Assembly: GCA_015057705.1 (NCBI GenBank)
Contig: SVDU01000022.1
Coordinates: 33,073-97,072 of the forward strand
Origin: Paenibacillaceae bacterium
Lineage (GTDB): Bacteria > Bacillota > Clostridia > Lachnospirales > Lachnospiraceae
Reading direction: 5' to 3'
DNA: 64,000 bases
Part shown: positions 9,520 through 17,566 of the stretch, one piece after another
Numbering within the stretch: position 1 is the stretch's first letter
How the letters are laid out: each line of letters starts with the position of its first letter
Made by a program: the position numbers and the translations under genes
The notes under the pieces: generated by a model
Databases searched by the model: none
Told to the model about the DNA's origin: nothing
What the model saw: the letters and a program-made list of their open reading frames with translations, nothing else

Positions 9520-10842
9520 CTAATGTGGGCATTTAGTATATTTAGTTTCACTTGTTAATGATCCTAATGACATCGTACCACATTGCGAACACCTTTTGGC
9601 TGAATAAGATTTAGTCAAACAACTACCGTCAGAATTTTTAGTATGTTTTTGATAAATCCCATCAACATAAGTATGTTGTTTACATTTTTTTCTCGCGGTT
9701 AATTTATTAGTTATTTCATAACATTTCCCATTTATGTCTGTAAACTGAGAATCGAAAACTGTTTTAGATTCTGGTGAGAATCTTACACTATTTTCATCAC
9801 CTGGCATAAATGATACAATTTGCTTCGAGGTATTAAGAAATACTTCTTTAGAAGGCTCTCCTTCCCATATAATTGTATAAGGCTTTTCATAAGCAAAAAC
9901 AGTAATGCTACTACATGCAATCATTCCGATTGAAAGTAAAAAAGCTAATTTTGATGTTTTCTTTTTAGCATGCATAATAAAATCAATCCTTTCTTTAATA
10001 TATTTTTGACCTTTACTAAAGGAGGTTATATATGCTCCTGGATAGCTCATTTTATTTGTTGCCATGTCAATAATTAAATGTCCATATTCTTTTTTTTCAT
10101 GTTTATTCATAAACTTAGTAACAAACTCATCACATGCAAACTCACATGCCGTATCTAAATAAGAGTCTAATATAAACATTAATGGATTAAACCAGTAAAT
10201 TCCCACAACAATTAAACGTAAAAAGCGGATAAGTGAATCATTCTTCTTTATATGATATAGCTCGTGTAAAATAATTAAATCTATTTCGTATAATTCAGCG
10301 ACCGCTGGTATTACTATAATTGGATCAAAAACACCAGTAGTAAATGGAGAAACTTCTAAATTGGCAATATAAATATGTATATTTCTTTTAATATTTAGAC
10401 TCTTTTGATGTTTTTTTAGGATACTCAAAATATATGTATTGCTATTTTCATGGGCAGTAGACAATATATTATTCCGAAAATCAATTTGTTTCCGTAGATG
10501 TCGAGTGAAAAGAACAAGAGAAATAAAAAACCATGCTAAAAAGATAAACAAATTATATTTATAATGCGAATTTACATAGATCCCGTGTTTAGTAAACATA
10601 ACAACTTCTGAAGATCCATTTATTAATATATCTGATTTGACTTGAAAGGGAAAAAAATATAAGAACAATGTTTGAATTGACAATTTTAGATAAACAAAAG
10701 GGGTAATTGATAAAATAAGACATATCTTTAACAATGAATATCTATATGATTGTAGATATAAATTTTTCTTGAAATGTTCAATTATTAAAAATATTATAAA
10801 AAGAATATTACTGGATAATATCATTGTAATAACAACATTCAT
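9520..10842 (-). CDS. M56-family (BlaR1/MecR1-like) membrane metalloprotease antirepressor
   Basis: Integral membrane zinc protease of 440 residues. It has N-terminal helices (about 4-22, 38-64, 95-113), an HELYH zinc motif at 193-197 with a likely third ligand in CEFACDE (233-239), and a final helix at about 298-318. In BlaR1 and MecR1 a ligand-sensing domain outside the cell triggers repressor cleavage (established). Here the outer domain is only about 120 residues and is not a penicillin-binding fold. It carries cysteines C374, C387, C408, C418, C421 and C438, including a CSQC pair, with several histidines, suggesting a metal, redox or peptide sensor. It starts ten bases after blaI, on the GGAG near the end of that gene. 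Confidence 0.85.
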   Translation of the reverse strand: MNVVITMILSSNILFIIFLIIEHFKKNLYLQSYRYSLLKICLILSITPFVYLKLSIQTLFLYFFPFQVKSDILINGSSEVVMFTKHGIYVNSHYKYNLFIFLAWFFISLVLFTRHLRKQIDFRNNILSTAHENSNTYILSILKKHQKSLNIKRNIHIYIANLEVSPFTTGVFDPIIVIPAVAELYEIDLIILHELYHIKKNDSLIRFLRLIVVGIYWFNPLMFILDSYLDTACEFACDEFVTKFMNKHEKKEYGHLIIDMATNKMSYPGAYITSFSKGQKYIKERIDFIMHAKKKTSKLAFLLSIGMIACSSITVFAYEKPYTIIWEGEPSKEVFLNTSKQIVSFMPGDENSVRFSPESKTVFDSQFTDINGKCYEITNKLTARKKCKQHTYVDGIYQKHTKNSDGSCLTKSYSAKRCSQCGTMSLGSLTSETKYTKCPH

Positions 10843-10851
10843 ATTTTCTCA

Positions 10852-11211
10852 CTACTCCAATTTATCTAAATACTCCTTTAACTCAATTGCCTCTTCACTT
10901 GTTATTTTATCGTTTCCACTTAAGGCAGTTACAAATTTCTTAAAAGATCCTTCATACATAGTGTCTAATATTTCTTTAGCTTTAAAACGGTCAAATTCCT
11001 CTTTTGTATATGCATACATATATAATTTATCGTTTTTGACAAGAATACCTTTATCAACCATACGTGTTAAATAGGTATTAATTGTTTGTCTTTTGCTAGA
11101 TTTTCCACGATTGTTAAAATATTCCCAAAATTCTGCGCCAGAAAGCCACTGCTTTTTATTCCATAGTAAATTCATAATTTCTAGTTCTGTCTTTGAAAGG
11201 TTAAATTTCAT
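10852..11211 (-). CDS. BlaI/MecI-family transcriptional repressor
   Basis: Winged-helix repressor of 119 residues. The N-terminal TELEIMNLLW and the recognition region RQTINTYLTRMVDKGIL are typical of BlaI/MecI, and the C-terminal half should dimerise and contain the site cut after M56 activation. The second ATG (11211) is chosen because AAGGAG lies nine bases before it, whereas it directly touches the first ATG. It is the first gene of the leftward maturation and export operon, so repression would be autoregulatory. A candidate operator lies in its own promoter (11242-11255). It is most likely the switch for peptide production; the inducing signal is unknown. Confidence 0.88.
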   Translation of the reverse strand: MKFNLSKTELEIMNLLWNKKQWLSGAEFWEYFNNRGKSSKRQTINTYLTRMVDKGILVKNDKLYMYAYTKEEFDRFKAKEILDTMYEGSFKKFVTALSGNDKITSEEAIELKEYLDKLE

Positions 11212-11235
11212 TATGTCCATCTCCTTAATATGTTC

Positions 11236-11264
11236 ATATTACTACACCTTTGTAGAAATGTCAA
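11236..11264 (-). promoter_or_regulatory. Promoter of the peptide operon with a BlaI-type operator in its spacer
   Basis: Leftward TTGACA (-35), 17-base spacer and TAATAT (-10). The inverted repeat CTACA-CCTT-TGTAG (11242-11255) fills most of the spacer. The TACA/TGTA half-sites resemble known BlaI/MecI operators, so bound repressor would block polymerase. Confidence 0.7.
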
Positions 11265-11292
11265 TTATAAATAAAAAAGCAACCAAATAAAG

Positions 11293-11342
11293 TTGACAAA
11301 TATGCAGCATTTATGATACCCTCTAGTTAAGACACGTTGTAG
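11293..11342 (+). promoter_or_regulatory. Possible rightward promoter region of the exported-protein and precursor genes
   Basis: A perfect TTGACA lies at 11293-11298 and a weak GATACC 16 bases later. A TTGTAG half-site (11337-11342) and a related TTGTAA (11354-11359) follow. These resemble half of the leftward operator, so shared BlaI control is possible but weakly supported. Confidence 0.35.
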
Positions 11343-11389
11343 TAATTGCAGGTTGTAAGCAAAAAAAACAATAGAAGGAGGGAGAATAT

Positions 11390-12655
11390 ATGAATATAAG
11401 ACTAATAGGGAAGTATGTAATATTAGGTATAATTTCATTATGTATTATTTTGGGAGTATTTAATGTAGTTACAAAGGCTGGTATTAATCATATTAATATC
11501 TCAAAGTATGATGCTTTATTAAAGTTAAAATCAGATAATTATATGCAAATGACAATAGAGGAATTTAGAAGTCATGCCTTAGATGTATTGTTTGAGCAGG
11601 GTAACGAAAAACAAAATCAGAAGTTGCTATTAGAGGCACTGGGGGATGAACAACTTCATGCCACTAGATTTACAGATGCGTCAGCTTTTTTTATACGTAA
11701 TGTAGTAGTTCCATTAACAGGTGAAAATTGGAAAAATGAATTTTTATATGGAGGCGTGGATCATCCCTTTAATAAAGGAAATGGTGTAGTTGAATTCAGA
11801 GCAGTTTTAACAATTAAAGATACTACTATGAGCATTAGTGATTATCAAAAGATCTACTCTGATCTATATGAATCAATAACAGAATTGCTCGATTCTAAGT
11901 CTGATAAAGACTTATCCAATGATGTGTTAATTTTAAATGAGTTAAAGAGTAAATTATCAAAGTATGCACATGAAATAAACAAAGCAGATAAAGTATCTTT
12001 AATAATTAATGATTGTTTCTATATTATTGAATATGACAACTACAATTCTATAGGTGATTTAATGAAAAAAAATGGCCAAAGTGAAAGAGATTCTAAAAAA
12101 CTGGCAGCGGATGTAAATAAAGTTCTATTTTTAGCGGTCGACGGTTATGAAAGTTTTACATTGGCAGAATATAGAGCTTTCATTGAAAACAAATTAAGTT
12201 CAGACTCTTCCCTGAAATCATCAAAAAACCGTGTTATGAGAGCAATTAATTCAATTCCGACTAAATTGGATACTAATATTTTGACAGATAGTGAGTTAAA
12301 ATTCATTTCATATACGTTATCCTGTAGCATAGCCGAAACAGCCTATTACGTGGATAAAGTAACTTTACCGAGCTTTGATGATGGTTTTTTTGTAAAATCA
12401 GCCTTAGTAGGTGATTTAACATATGTTGAATATTCCGTACAATACACAGTTAAAGATGAAACCAGACTTACTGTTGGTCAAAGAGATAAGGCTATATTTA
12501 GTATTGTTAATGGAATGAAAGAATTTGTTAAAAATACAAAACTAGATCCAATGGATTCGGCATATATAGAAGAAATGAAAAAAGAACTTAATAGACTTGC
12601 AGAAGCTAACTCAAGCAATGACCTTGCAATGGAAATTATTTTGTGCACTAATTAA
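11390..12655 (+). CDS. Exported two-repeat protein of the peptide locus, function unknown
   Basis: I do not recognise this 421-residue protein. Residues 9-28 form a signal anchor, and the rest is hydrophilic and predicted extracellular. It contains two related halves. About 50-208 starts NYMQMTIEEFRSHALD, and about 250-419 starts DGYESFTLAEYRAFIE. Each half then has a VEF/VEY-type strand followed by TIKD or TVKD, and a closing helix (LNELKSKLSKYA versus IEEMKKELNRLA). It lies 61 bases upstream of the precursor gene on the same strand and is divergent from blaI. It could be an immunity, anchoring or sensing partner of the M56 protease. AT-rich base composition matches the island. GGAGGGAGAATAT precedes the ATG. 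Confidence 0.8.
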   Translation: MNIRLIGKYVILGIISLCIILGVFNVVTKAGINHINISKYDALLKLKSDNYMQMTIEEFRSHALDVLFEQGNEKQNQKLLLEALGDEQLHATRFTDASAFFIRNVVVPLTGENWKNEFLYGGVDHPFNKGNGVVEFRAVLTIKDTTMSISDYQKIYSDLYESITELLDSKSDKDLSNDVLILNELKSKLSKYAHEINKADKVSLIINDCFYIIEYDNYNSIGDLMKKNGQSERDSKKLAADVNKVLFLAVDGYESFTLAEYRAFIENKLSSDSSLKSSKNRVMRAINSIPTKLDTNILTDSELKFISYTLSCSIAETAYYVDKVTLPSFDDGFFVKSALVGDLTYVEYSVQYTVKDETRLTVGQRDKAIFSIVNGMKEFVKNTKLDPMDSAYIEEMKKELNRLAEANSSNDLAMEIILCTN

Positions 12656-12667
12656 ATGGATTATTAG

Positions 12668-12686
12668 ATAGTCATTTGACTATTTT
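12668..12686 (+). promoter_or_regulatory. Small hairpin before the precursor gene
   Basis: ATAGTC-ATTT-GACTAT followed by TTTTG lies between the exported-protein gene and the precursor gene. It may be a weak terminator or an RNA-processing or stabilising stem that raises precursor mRNA relative to the upstream gene. The stem is only six base pairs. Confidence 0.35.
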
Positions 12687-12716
12687 GATAAAATAATAAA
12701 GAAAGGAGAATACTTT

Positions 12717-12887
12717 ATGGAGTTCGGAAAGAAAAACAGCTTAAGTAAAATGAGTAATATTCAACCATTTGCTTGCAAGGGCTGTGTGGGTAGCTGTGTG
12801 GGTACATGTAGTGGAGGATGTGATGGCAGCTGTAAAGATGGTTGCTACAGAGGATGTAGGAGTACGTGTATTGGCAGTTCTAAATAG
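12717..12887 (+). CDS. CXXX-repeat cysteine-rich precursor peptide
   Basis: A 56-residue precursor. A basic, cysteine-free leader (residues 1-19, ending QPFA) is followed by a core with nine cysteines at 20, 23, 27, 31, 35, 39, 43, 47 and 51. Apart from the first CxxC, all spacings are exactly four residues (CXXX), with Gly and Ser dominating between them. The ATG is preceded by AAAGGAG at a good distance, and a strong terminator follows 31 bases after the stop. The gene lies next to the maturase operon and matches in silico defined CXXX-repeat radical SAM targets (as I recall, TIGR04114). The mature product, crosslinks and bioactivity are unknown. No peptidase domain for leader removal is evident in the locus. 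Confidence 0.88.
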   Translation: MEFGKKNSLSKMSNIQPFACKGCVGSCVGTCSGGCDGSCKDGCYRGCRSTCIGSSK

Positions 12888-12917
12888 TAATAATTATTAG
12901 TGTTCTTATGAGACACT

Positions 12918-12941
12918 GGGGCAGACATTGTTGTCTGCCCC
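12918..12941 (+). terminator. Terminator after the precursor peptide gene
   Basis: Perfect ten-base-pair stem GGGGCAGACA/TGTCTGCCCC with loop TTGT. The following tract (GCTTTACTG) is poor in T. It marks the right end of the AT-rich island. Confidence 0.7.
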
Positions 12942-12991
12942 GCTTTACTGAGCACAACATGTGCGTAATCTTAAGGGTTCAGTCCCCTTAA

Positions 12992-14113
12992 TCAAAGATG
13001 AATATCCGCATAATTCAGATAACAATTCCAGTCATATTCATCCATATCGTGATTTCCTGTCTTATAATGATGCCCGATCCTTCCCTGATAAAGCGGCTGC
13101 TCCGGTAAAGGCTTCTTATTGGTCTCCAGTCCCTCAATTCCAAACAGGCGATATACCGCATCCGCCTGCACCAGAGACTCAAACTGTCCCTCTGGATCTG
13201 CCCATTTATCAAAGGTCTTGGAAGAGGTATAGATCAGCCTTGGAGCGATTAATCCCAGCAGCATATGCTGGTCAAAGGGAAGTGTTTCTTCCTTATCGAT
13301 ATACTTTTGATAATTTTTGCTAAACCAGTATGGAAAGCGGGTTAAAATGTCTTTAATTCTCTCGCCCTTTGCTCCTCTGGACAGCGCATCTCCGCTGTTT
13401 CCTGCACAGCTGCTGACAGCCATGGCAAAGCGTTCGTCCTGAGCCGCCCCCCAAAGAGCCGTTTTTCCGCCCCTGGAGTGTCCCACCAACGCCACTCTTC
13501 TCTCATCGATCAAAGGCTCTGTCTCAAAGTAATCCATGATCCGGCTTGCCGCCCAGGACCAGGCGGTAATTGCTCCCCATGCATCGTCAGGCCTGTTGGT
13601 TACATACTCCGGAAACAGCCTTGAAAATCCAGTTGTAAAGCCTTCCTCATAATCAGGGGATACCTCCTGGGTACGGAAGGCAGCACAGGCATATCCTTTG
13701 GAAATTATAGTCTCAACCGGATAAAAGGGGCTTAAGAAATGCCTTGCAGGATCGCTGTCCTTAATCCCACGATTGCATACGGTCACAAACGCAGGCACTG
13801 GCTTTATGGCACCTGTAGGGATGAAAACAACGAAACAGAAGCTAAAATGAATTCCCTTCCGGACAGCTAACACCTCCACGGTTTTTCTCACCGCTCTCCC
13901 CTGAAGAATCTCCTCAGACTGCCTGGAATCAGCAACCCGGATATGAAGTTCCATATCGCTTACATCCGGCAAACGACCGTATTCCTCTTTCTTAAACAGC
14001 TCAAGCAGCTCTGGTCTGCGTTTTCTCAGCCATATTTCCCAATCTGTCACCTCTGTTCCATCCAGGCAAGTCAGAACAGAGGGTACGTTTCTTTTATTTT
14101 CAGGCATCTTCAT
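12992..14113 (-). CDS. Alpha/beta hydrolase, glucuronoyl- or acetyl-ester esterase-like
   Basis: A 373-residue cytoplasmic alpha/beta hydrolase without a signal peptide. The nucleophile elbow GHSRGGK (about residue 213) and the pattern around ALWGAAQDERF resemble family CE15 glucuronoyl esterases and related bacterial acetyl-xylan esterase-like proteins. The catalytic histidine is probably in HHYKTGNHD near residue 355. The start at 14113 is preferred because AGGAG lies six bases before it; upstream in-frame starts lack a properly spaced site. It follows the response regulator gene by 17 bases in the kinase-regulator-esterase operon beside a sugar importer. Removal of ester groups from an imported plant-wall oligosaccharide is a reasonable inference. 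Confidence 0.75.
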   Translation of the reverse strand: MKMPENKRNVPSVLTCLDGTEVTDWEIWLRKRRPELLELFKKEEYGRLPDVSDMELHIRVADSRQSEEILQGRAVRKTVEVLAVRKGIHFSFCFVVFIPTGAIKPVPAFVTVCNRGIKDSDPARHFLSPFYPVETIISKGYACAAFRTQEVSPDYEEGFTTGFSRLFPEYVTNRPDDAWGAITAWSWAASRIMDYFETEPLIDERRVALVGHSRGGKTALWGAAQDERFAMAVSSCAGNSGDALSRGAKGERIKDILTRFPYWFSKNYQKYIDKEETLPFDQHMLLGLIAPRLIYTSSKTFDKWADPEGQFESLVQADAVYRLFGIEGLETNKKPLPEQPLYQGRIGHHYKTGNHDMDEYDWNCYLNYADIHL

Positions 14114-14130
14114 TGGCATCTCCTTCTTTC

Positions 14131-14904
14131 TCACTTACTGTAAAGTTTGATATCACTTGGTGCATAGCCGAATTGTTTCTTAAACACCTGGAAAAAATAG
14201 GAGTAATCACGGTATCCCAGCATATGTGCCACCTCATTCACCCGGTTCTGTGGGTTCTTAAGAAGAATTCTGGCATTTTCCATTTTTACCATGGTGACGT
14301 AATTAACAAATCCAACCCCTGTCTCTTTCTTAAAACACTTGCTGAAATAAGAGGTGGATATTAAAAGCTCCCTGCAAATATTTCCCAGAGAAATATTATG
14401 GTTAATATGCTTGTCAACGTAATCCAGGGACTCTGAAACTGCAGTGGAATACTCCTGGCTCTTCTGCCTGATAAAGCGGATCCGTTCCTCTAGAGTATCC
14501 GGCGTTTTTTCTGCTGCAACCCGTTCTTTCTTCATAATTGCCCCCACGGCCTTTTCAAGCGCCTGTTCCATCTCTTCGGTCATCACAGGCTTTAAGAGAA
14601 AATCGCTGGCTCCATACCGGATTGCCCGCTGCGCATACTCAAACTGATTGTATCCGGATATAATAATAAACTGCATGTCCTGTCTTTGCTGCTTAATCTT
14701 TTCGATAATATCCAGCCCGTTAAATCCCGGCATCTGGATGTCGATGATTACAATATCCGGATTCTTTTTATGAATCAGCTCCAGACCTGCAATCCCGTCA
14801 TAAGCCACCCCTGTCACCTGGCAATGAAACGATTCCCAGTTAGTGGCTTTCACAATTGCTGTTACTGCTATTTTATTATCATCTATTACTACTACCGAGT
14901 ACAT
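14131..14904 (-). CDS. AraC-type response regulator (YesN type)
   Basis: Response regulator of 257 residues. The N-terminal receiver domain has the phospho-acceptor in VVIIDIQMPG (aspartate near residue 54) and the FLLKP turn. The C-terminal AraC DNA-binding domain starts near residue 160 and includes MLGYRDYSYFFQVFKKQFG. The ATG at 14904 is chosen over an upstream one because GGGGAGGGGG lies just before it. It begins 19 bases after the kinase gene. Its likely target is the importer operon at 16742-19875 just upstream; this is the usual arrangement in the family but unproven here. Confidence 0.92.
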   Translation of the reverse strand: MYSVVVIDDNKIAVTAIVKATNWESFHCQVTGVAYDGIAGLELIHKKNPDIVIIDIQMPGFNGLDIIEKIKQQRQDMQFIIISGYNQFEYAQRAIRYGASDFLLKPVMTEEMEQALEKAVGAIMKKERVAAEKTPDTLEERIRFIRQKSQEYSTAVSESLDYVDKHINHNISLGNICRELLISTSYFSKCFKKETGVGFVNYVTMVKMENARILLKNPQNRVNEVAHMLGYRDYSYFFQVFKKQFGYAPSDIKLYSK

Positions 14905-14923
14905 AACGTTCCCCCTCCCCTTA

Positions 14924-16660
14924 CTATAATAAAGGAAACTCCAGTCTGACTTCTGTATAATGAAGATACTCTGATTCGATCCATACACCGTAATCAGGTC
15001 CATACATCAGCTGAATCCGATCCTTTACATTCTTAATTCCAATCCGTTTTTTCGCTTCATTGCTCTCAAACAGTGTTGAGATCTTTTCCGCAGGTATTCC
15101 AAGCCCATTATCCCATACTTTTATAACAAGCCTTTCTTCCTCACTATAAACGGAAATACGGATTGTACAAAGTCCAATCTTGGGCTCCATCCCATGAACA
15201 AGTGAATTTTCTACAATCGGCTGTAAAATGCAACTGGGAACCATCATATCAAGAAGTAAATCATCTACCTCCCACTCCACTTCCAGCCTGTCCGGATAAA
15301 TATTTTTATAAAGCTCTGTATAATTTTTTATGTACTCCATCTCTGCATTTAACGTGCAGGTATTCTTGCTTCGCTCTATGTTTCTTCTGAAAAATCTCGC
15401 CAGCAGACCGATCAGCCTGCTTACCTGCTTATCTCCGTTAATTTGTGCGATTCCATGAATGGACTGAAGTATATTAAACAGGAAATGGGGATTGATCTGA
15501 GCCTGCAGTTCATGATATTGAAACTCCAGCAACTTATATTCATTCTGCTGCTGTATCTCCTTCGCACTGCTGATCTGATCCATCAAAGACTGTATGTTGC
15601 CCGCCATCTCACTGATATGTTCTGAGATGAGATCCATCTGATCGCCTTTTGAAAACGATGTGGGCTCCAGTTCAAATTCACCTCTTGATACGCGCGTAAT
15701 GTTGCTTAGGAGAATCCGGAGATTGCCTGCCATATTACCAAACATCAGCCACAAAAAGATGATAATCAGTACAAAGATTAAGAGTCCGATAAAAGATACA
15801 AAATAAAGCAAATCAGAAAACCGGCTGTTCTTTGCCTTTAGATCTACCTCGTGGGCAATTTTAATTCTTCCCCGGCTGACCTGATATTCGGCATATAAAT
15901 AATTGTCCTTTTCTTCTCTGTGGTCTGCCCCTGCTTTTAAGCGGTCTCTTTCACTGGTGGTAAATAAAAGATTTCCGTTTATATCATAAAGTGCAAAATT
16001 TCCCACTTTACTGCTGTCTATATCCTGAAAAATCTCTTTTAAAACCGTATTTTTAAGCTCTGCGATCACACAGCCGCTGAATTTCATGGTAGTCTCATCG
16101 AATAAATAACGCATCAGGACAATTCCATCATTACTGGCACTCCTGGTCCATATGGTATTGCCCGGTCGATGAGACACATCCTCTTTGTTATCATAATACA
16201 GCTTCAGAACAGATTCTTCACTGGGTCTTCCCTCTCTGGGTCTGCCGTCCCTGCATGCCAGATAAACGGTATCGGAACGATCGATTACAGACACCCAGTT
16301 GATATCGTAATTGGTACTAAGCATTTCTTCCAGCTGTTTTCTCAATCTGGGCTTTAAAAACGGGTCAACTGCTTTATCCGGACCTGTAACCGTCCGAAGC
16401 ATGGGAGTCAGACGCTGATTCGTTGCCGTTAAAGGAATTGTACCCTCCATGAGTTCCGTTAAAGAGATATCTACATTCCTGCAAATCTGTTCCGTTAATG
16501 TGTCGGACTGATAGGTAAGTTCTGTCTTAAACCATTTGCATGTCACGTGGTAAATACAAATGAGAGCAGCCAGAAATGTAAGTCCCAGCAATGCCGTCAC
16601 TGCAATCATTTTAAAATAAAGCGTCTTCCTGAACCGGATGCGTTCTTTGGCAGATTCCAT
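14924..16660 (-). CDS. Sensor histidine kinase (YesM type)
   Basis: Membrane sensor kinase of 578 residues. It has two membrane segments (about 12-35 and 280-303) flanking a large outer sensing domain, then a HAMP linker. A His_kinase domain carries the phospho-acceptor in NPHFLFNILQSI (about residue 385), and an ATPase domain carries WDNGLGIP. The start at 16660 is preferred because GAGGGGG lies before it; the longer frame has no such site. A clear promoter at 16685-16713 drives it separately from the importer genes. It forms a two-component pair with the next gene, and the ligand is probably a sugar or its binding protein. Confidence 0.93.
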   Translation of the reverse strand: MESAKERIRFRKTLYFKMIAVTALLGLTFLAALICIYHVTCKWFKTELTYQSDTLTEQICRNVDISLTELMEGTIPLTATNQRLTPMLRTVTGPDKAVDPFLKPRLRKQLEEMLSTNYDINWVSVIDRSDTVYLACRDGRPREGRPSEESVLKLYYDNKEDVSHRPGNTIWTRSASNDGIVLMRYLFDETTMKFSGCVIAELKNTVLKEIFQDIDSSKVGNFALYDINGNLLFTTSERDRLKAGADHREEKDNYLYAEYQVSRGRIKIAHEVDLKAKNSRFSDLLYFVSFIGLLIFVLIIIFLWLMFGNMAGNLRILLSNITRVSRGEFELEPTSFSKGDQMDLISEHISEMAGNIQSLMDQISSAKEIQQQNEYKLLEFQYHELQAQINPHFLFNILQSIHGIAQINGDKQVSRLIGLLARFFRRNIERSKNTCTLNAEMEYIKNYTELYKNIYPDRLEVEWEVDDLLLDMMVPSCILQPIVENSLVHGMEPKIGLCTIRISVYSEEERLVIKVWDNGLGIPAEKISTLFESNEAKKRIGIKNVKDRIQLMYGPDYGVWIESEYLHYTEVRLEFPLL

Positions 16661-16684
16661 AATATAACCCCCTCGTCTTTTCCC

Positions 16685-16713
16685 ACTATAGCAACTTGGC
16701 AAAAGAATGTCAA
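16685..16713 (-). promoter_or_regulatory. Promoter of the kinase-regulator-esterase operon
   Basis: Leftward TTGACA, 17-base spacer and TATAGT about 25 bases before the kinase start codon. It allows constitutive signalling genes beside an inducible importer. Confidence 0.7.
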
Positions 16714-16741
16714 CGCCGGATCATAGGCAGATTTAACCAGC

Positions 16742-17566
16742 TTAACCTTTCACCGCACCCTGGGTAATGCCCCCGATAATATATTTTTGCAGCGTTAAAT
16801 ATAACGCTAATATGGGTATGACTGAAAGAATAAAGAGGGCAAATGCCAGCCCCAGTTCAATGCTGTTCTCACCAAAGAAGAAATACTGGGTCAGGGGGAT
16901 GTTGCGTACCTGTTTCTGCTGAAGTAGCGTTAAAGACATCTGAAAATCATTCCATACATTCAGTGCATTTAATACGATGGATGTTAAAACAATGGGTTTC
17001 ATCAGAGGAAATACAATCTGAAAGAAGACTGAATACATGCCTGCACCGTCAATAGAAGCAGCTTCCTCTAATTCCTTTGGAATACTTTTTACAAAGCCTG
17101 AAACCAGCAGCACTGTAAAGGCAATCTGAAAACCGATCTTTGCAAAAATAAAGCCGTGAAGCGTATTTAACAGATTCCATCTGGTCATATCAATGTAGAG
17201 CGGGGTCATAATTGACTGAAACGGAATAATCATGGCGCCTACAAAAAGATAATAGATCAGATTATAAAACCGGTTATTTTTTCTGGCAATGATATAAGAC
17301 GCCATGGTACAGATCAGTGTTATAAAAATAACTGCCAGTACAGTCGTAACCAGACTGTTTTTCAGTGCCAGGCCAAAATTAGAAGTTTCAATGGCTCTGG
17401 TAAAATTGTCCCAGTGGATGGTTTTTGGAAATGCCAGACGGTCTGTCACCATCTCCTGCTTGGATTTTGCAGAATAGATCAAAGCAATATAAAATGGGCT
17501 GATCACAAGCAGTGTCATAGCCAGTTTTACAATGACAGACAAAAAGTTCAATTGTTTTTTATTCAT
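16742..17566 (-). CDS. Sugar ABC transporter permease (MalG-like)
   Basis: A 274-residue inner permease of a CUT1-type importer with about six membrane helices. The EAA loop is visible as EEAASIDGAG near residue 172, and the C-terminus ends GGITQGAVKG, typical of MalG-like permeases. The start overlaps the stop of the upstream permease by one base (TGATG arrangement) and has GAGGTGGAG before it, so the two are translationally coupled. With the 17566-18420 product it forms the pore. The substrate is unknown. Confidence 0.92.
   Translation of the reverse strand: MNKKQLNFLSVIVKLAMTLLVISPFYIALIYSAKSKQEMVTDRLAFPKTIHWDNFTRAIETSNFGLALKNSLVTTVLAVIFITLICTMASYIIARKNNRFYNLIYYLFVGAMIIPFQSIMTPLYIDMTRWNLLNTLHGFIFAKIGFQIAFTVLLVSGFVKSIPKELEEAASIDGAGMYSVFFQIVFPLMKPIVLTSIVLNALNVWNDFQMSLTLLQQKQVRNIPLTQYFFFGENSIELGLAFALFILSVIPILALYLTLQKYIIGGITQGAVKG

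Noticed and set aside
9520..11211. Beta-lactam resistance regulation (true BlaR1/BlaI)
   Set aside because: The M56 protein lacks a penicillin-binding sensor domain and no beta-lactamase is present; the pair sits in a peptide locus.
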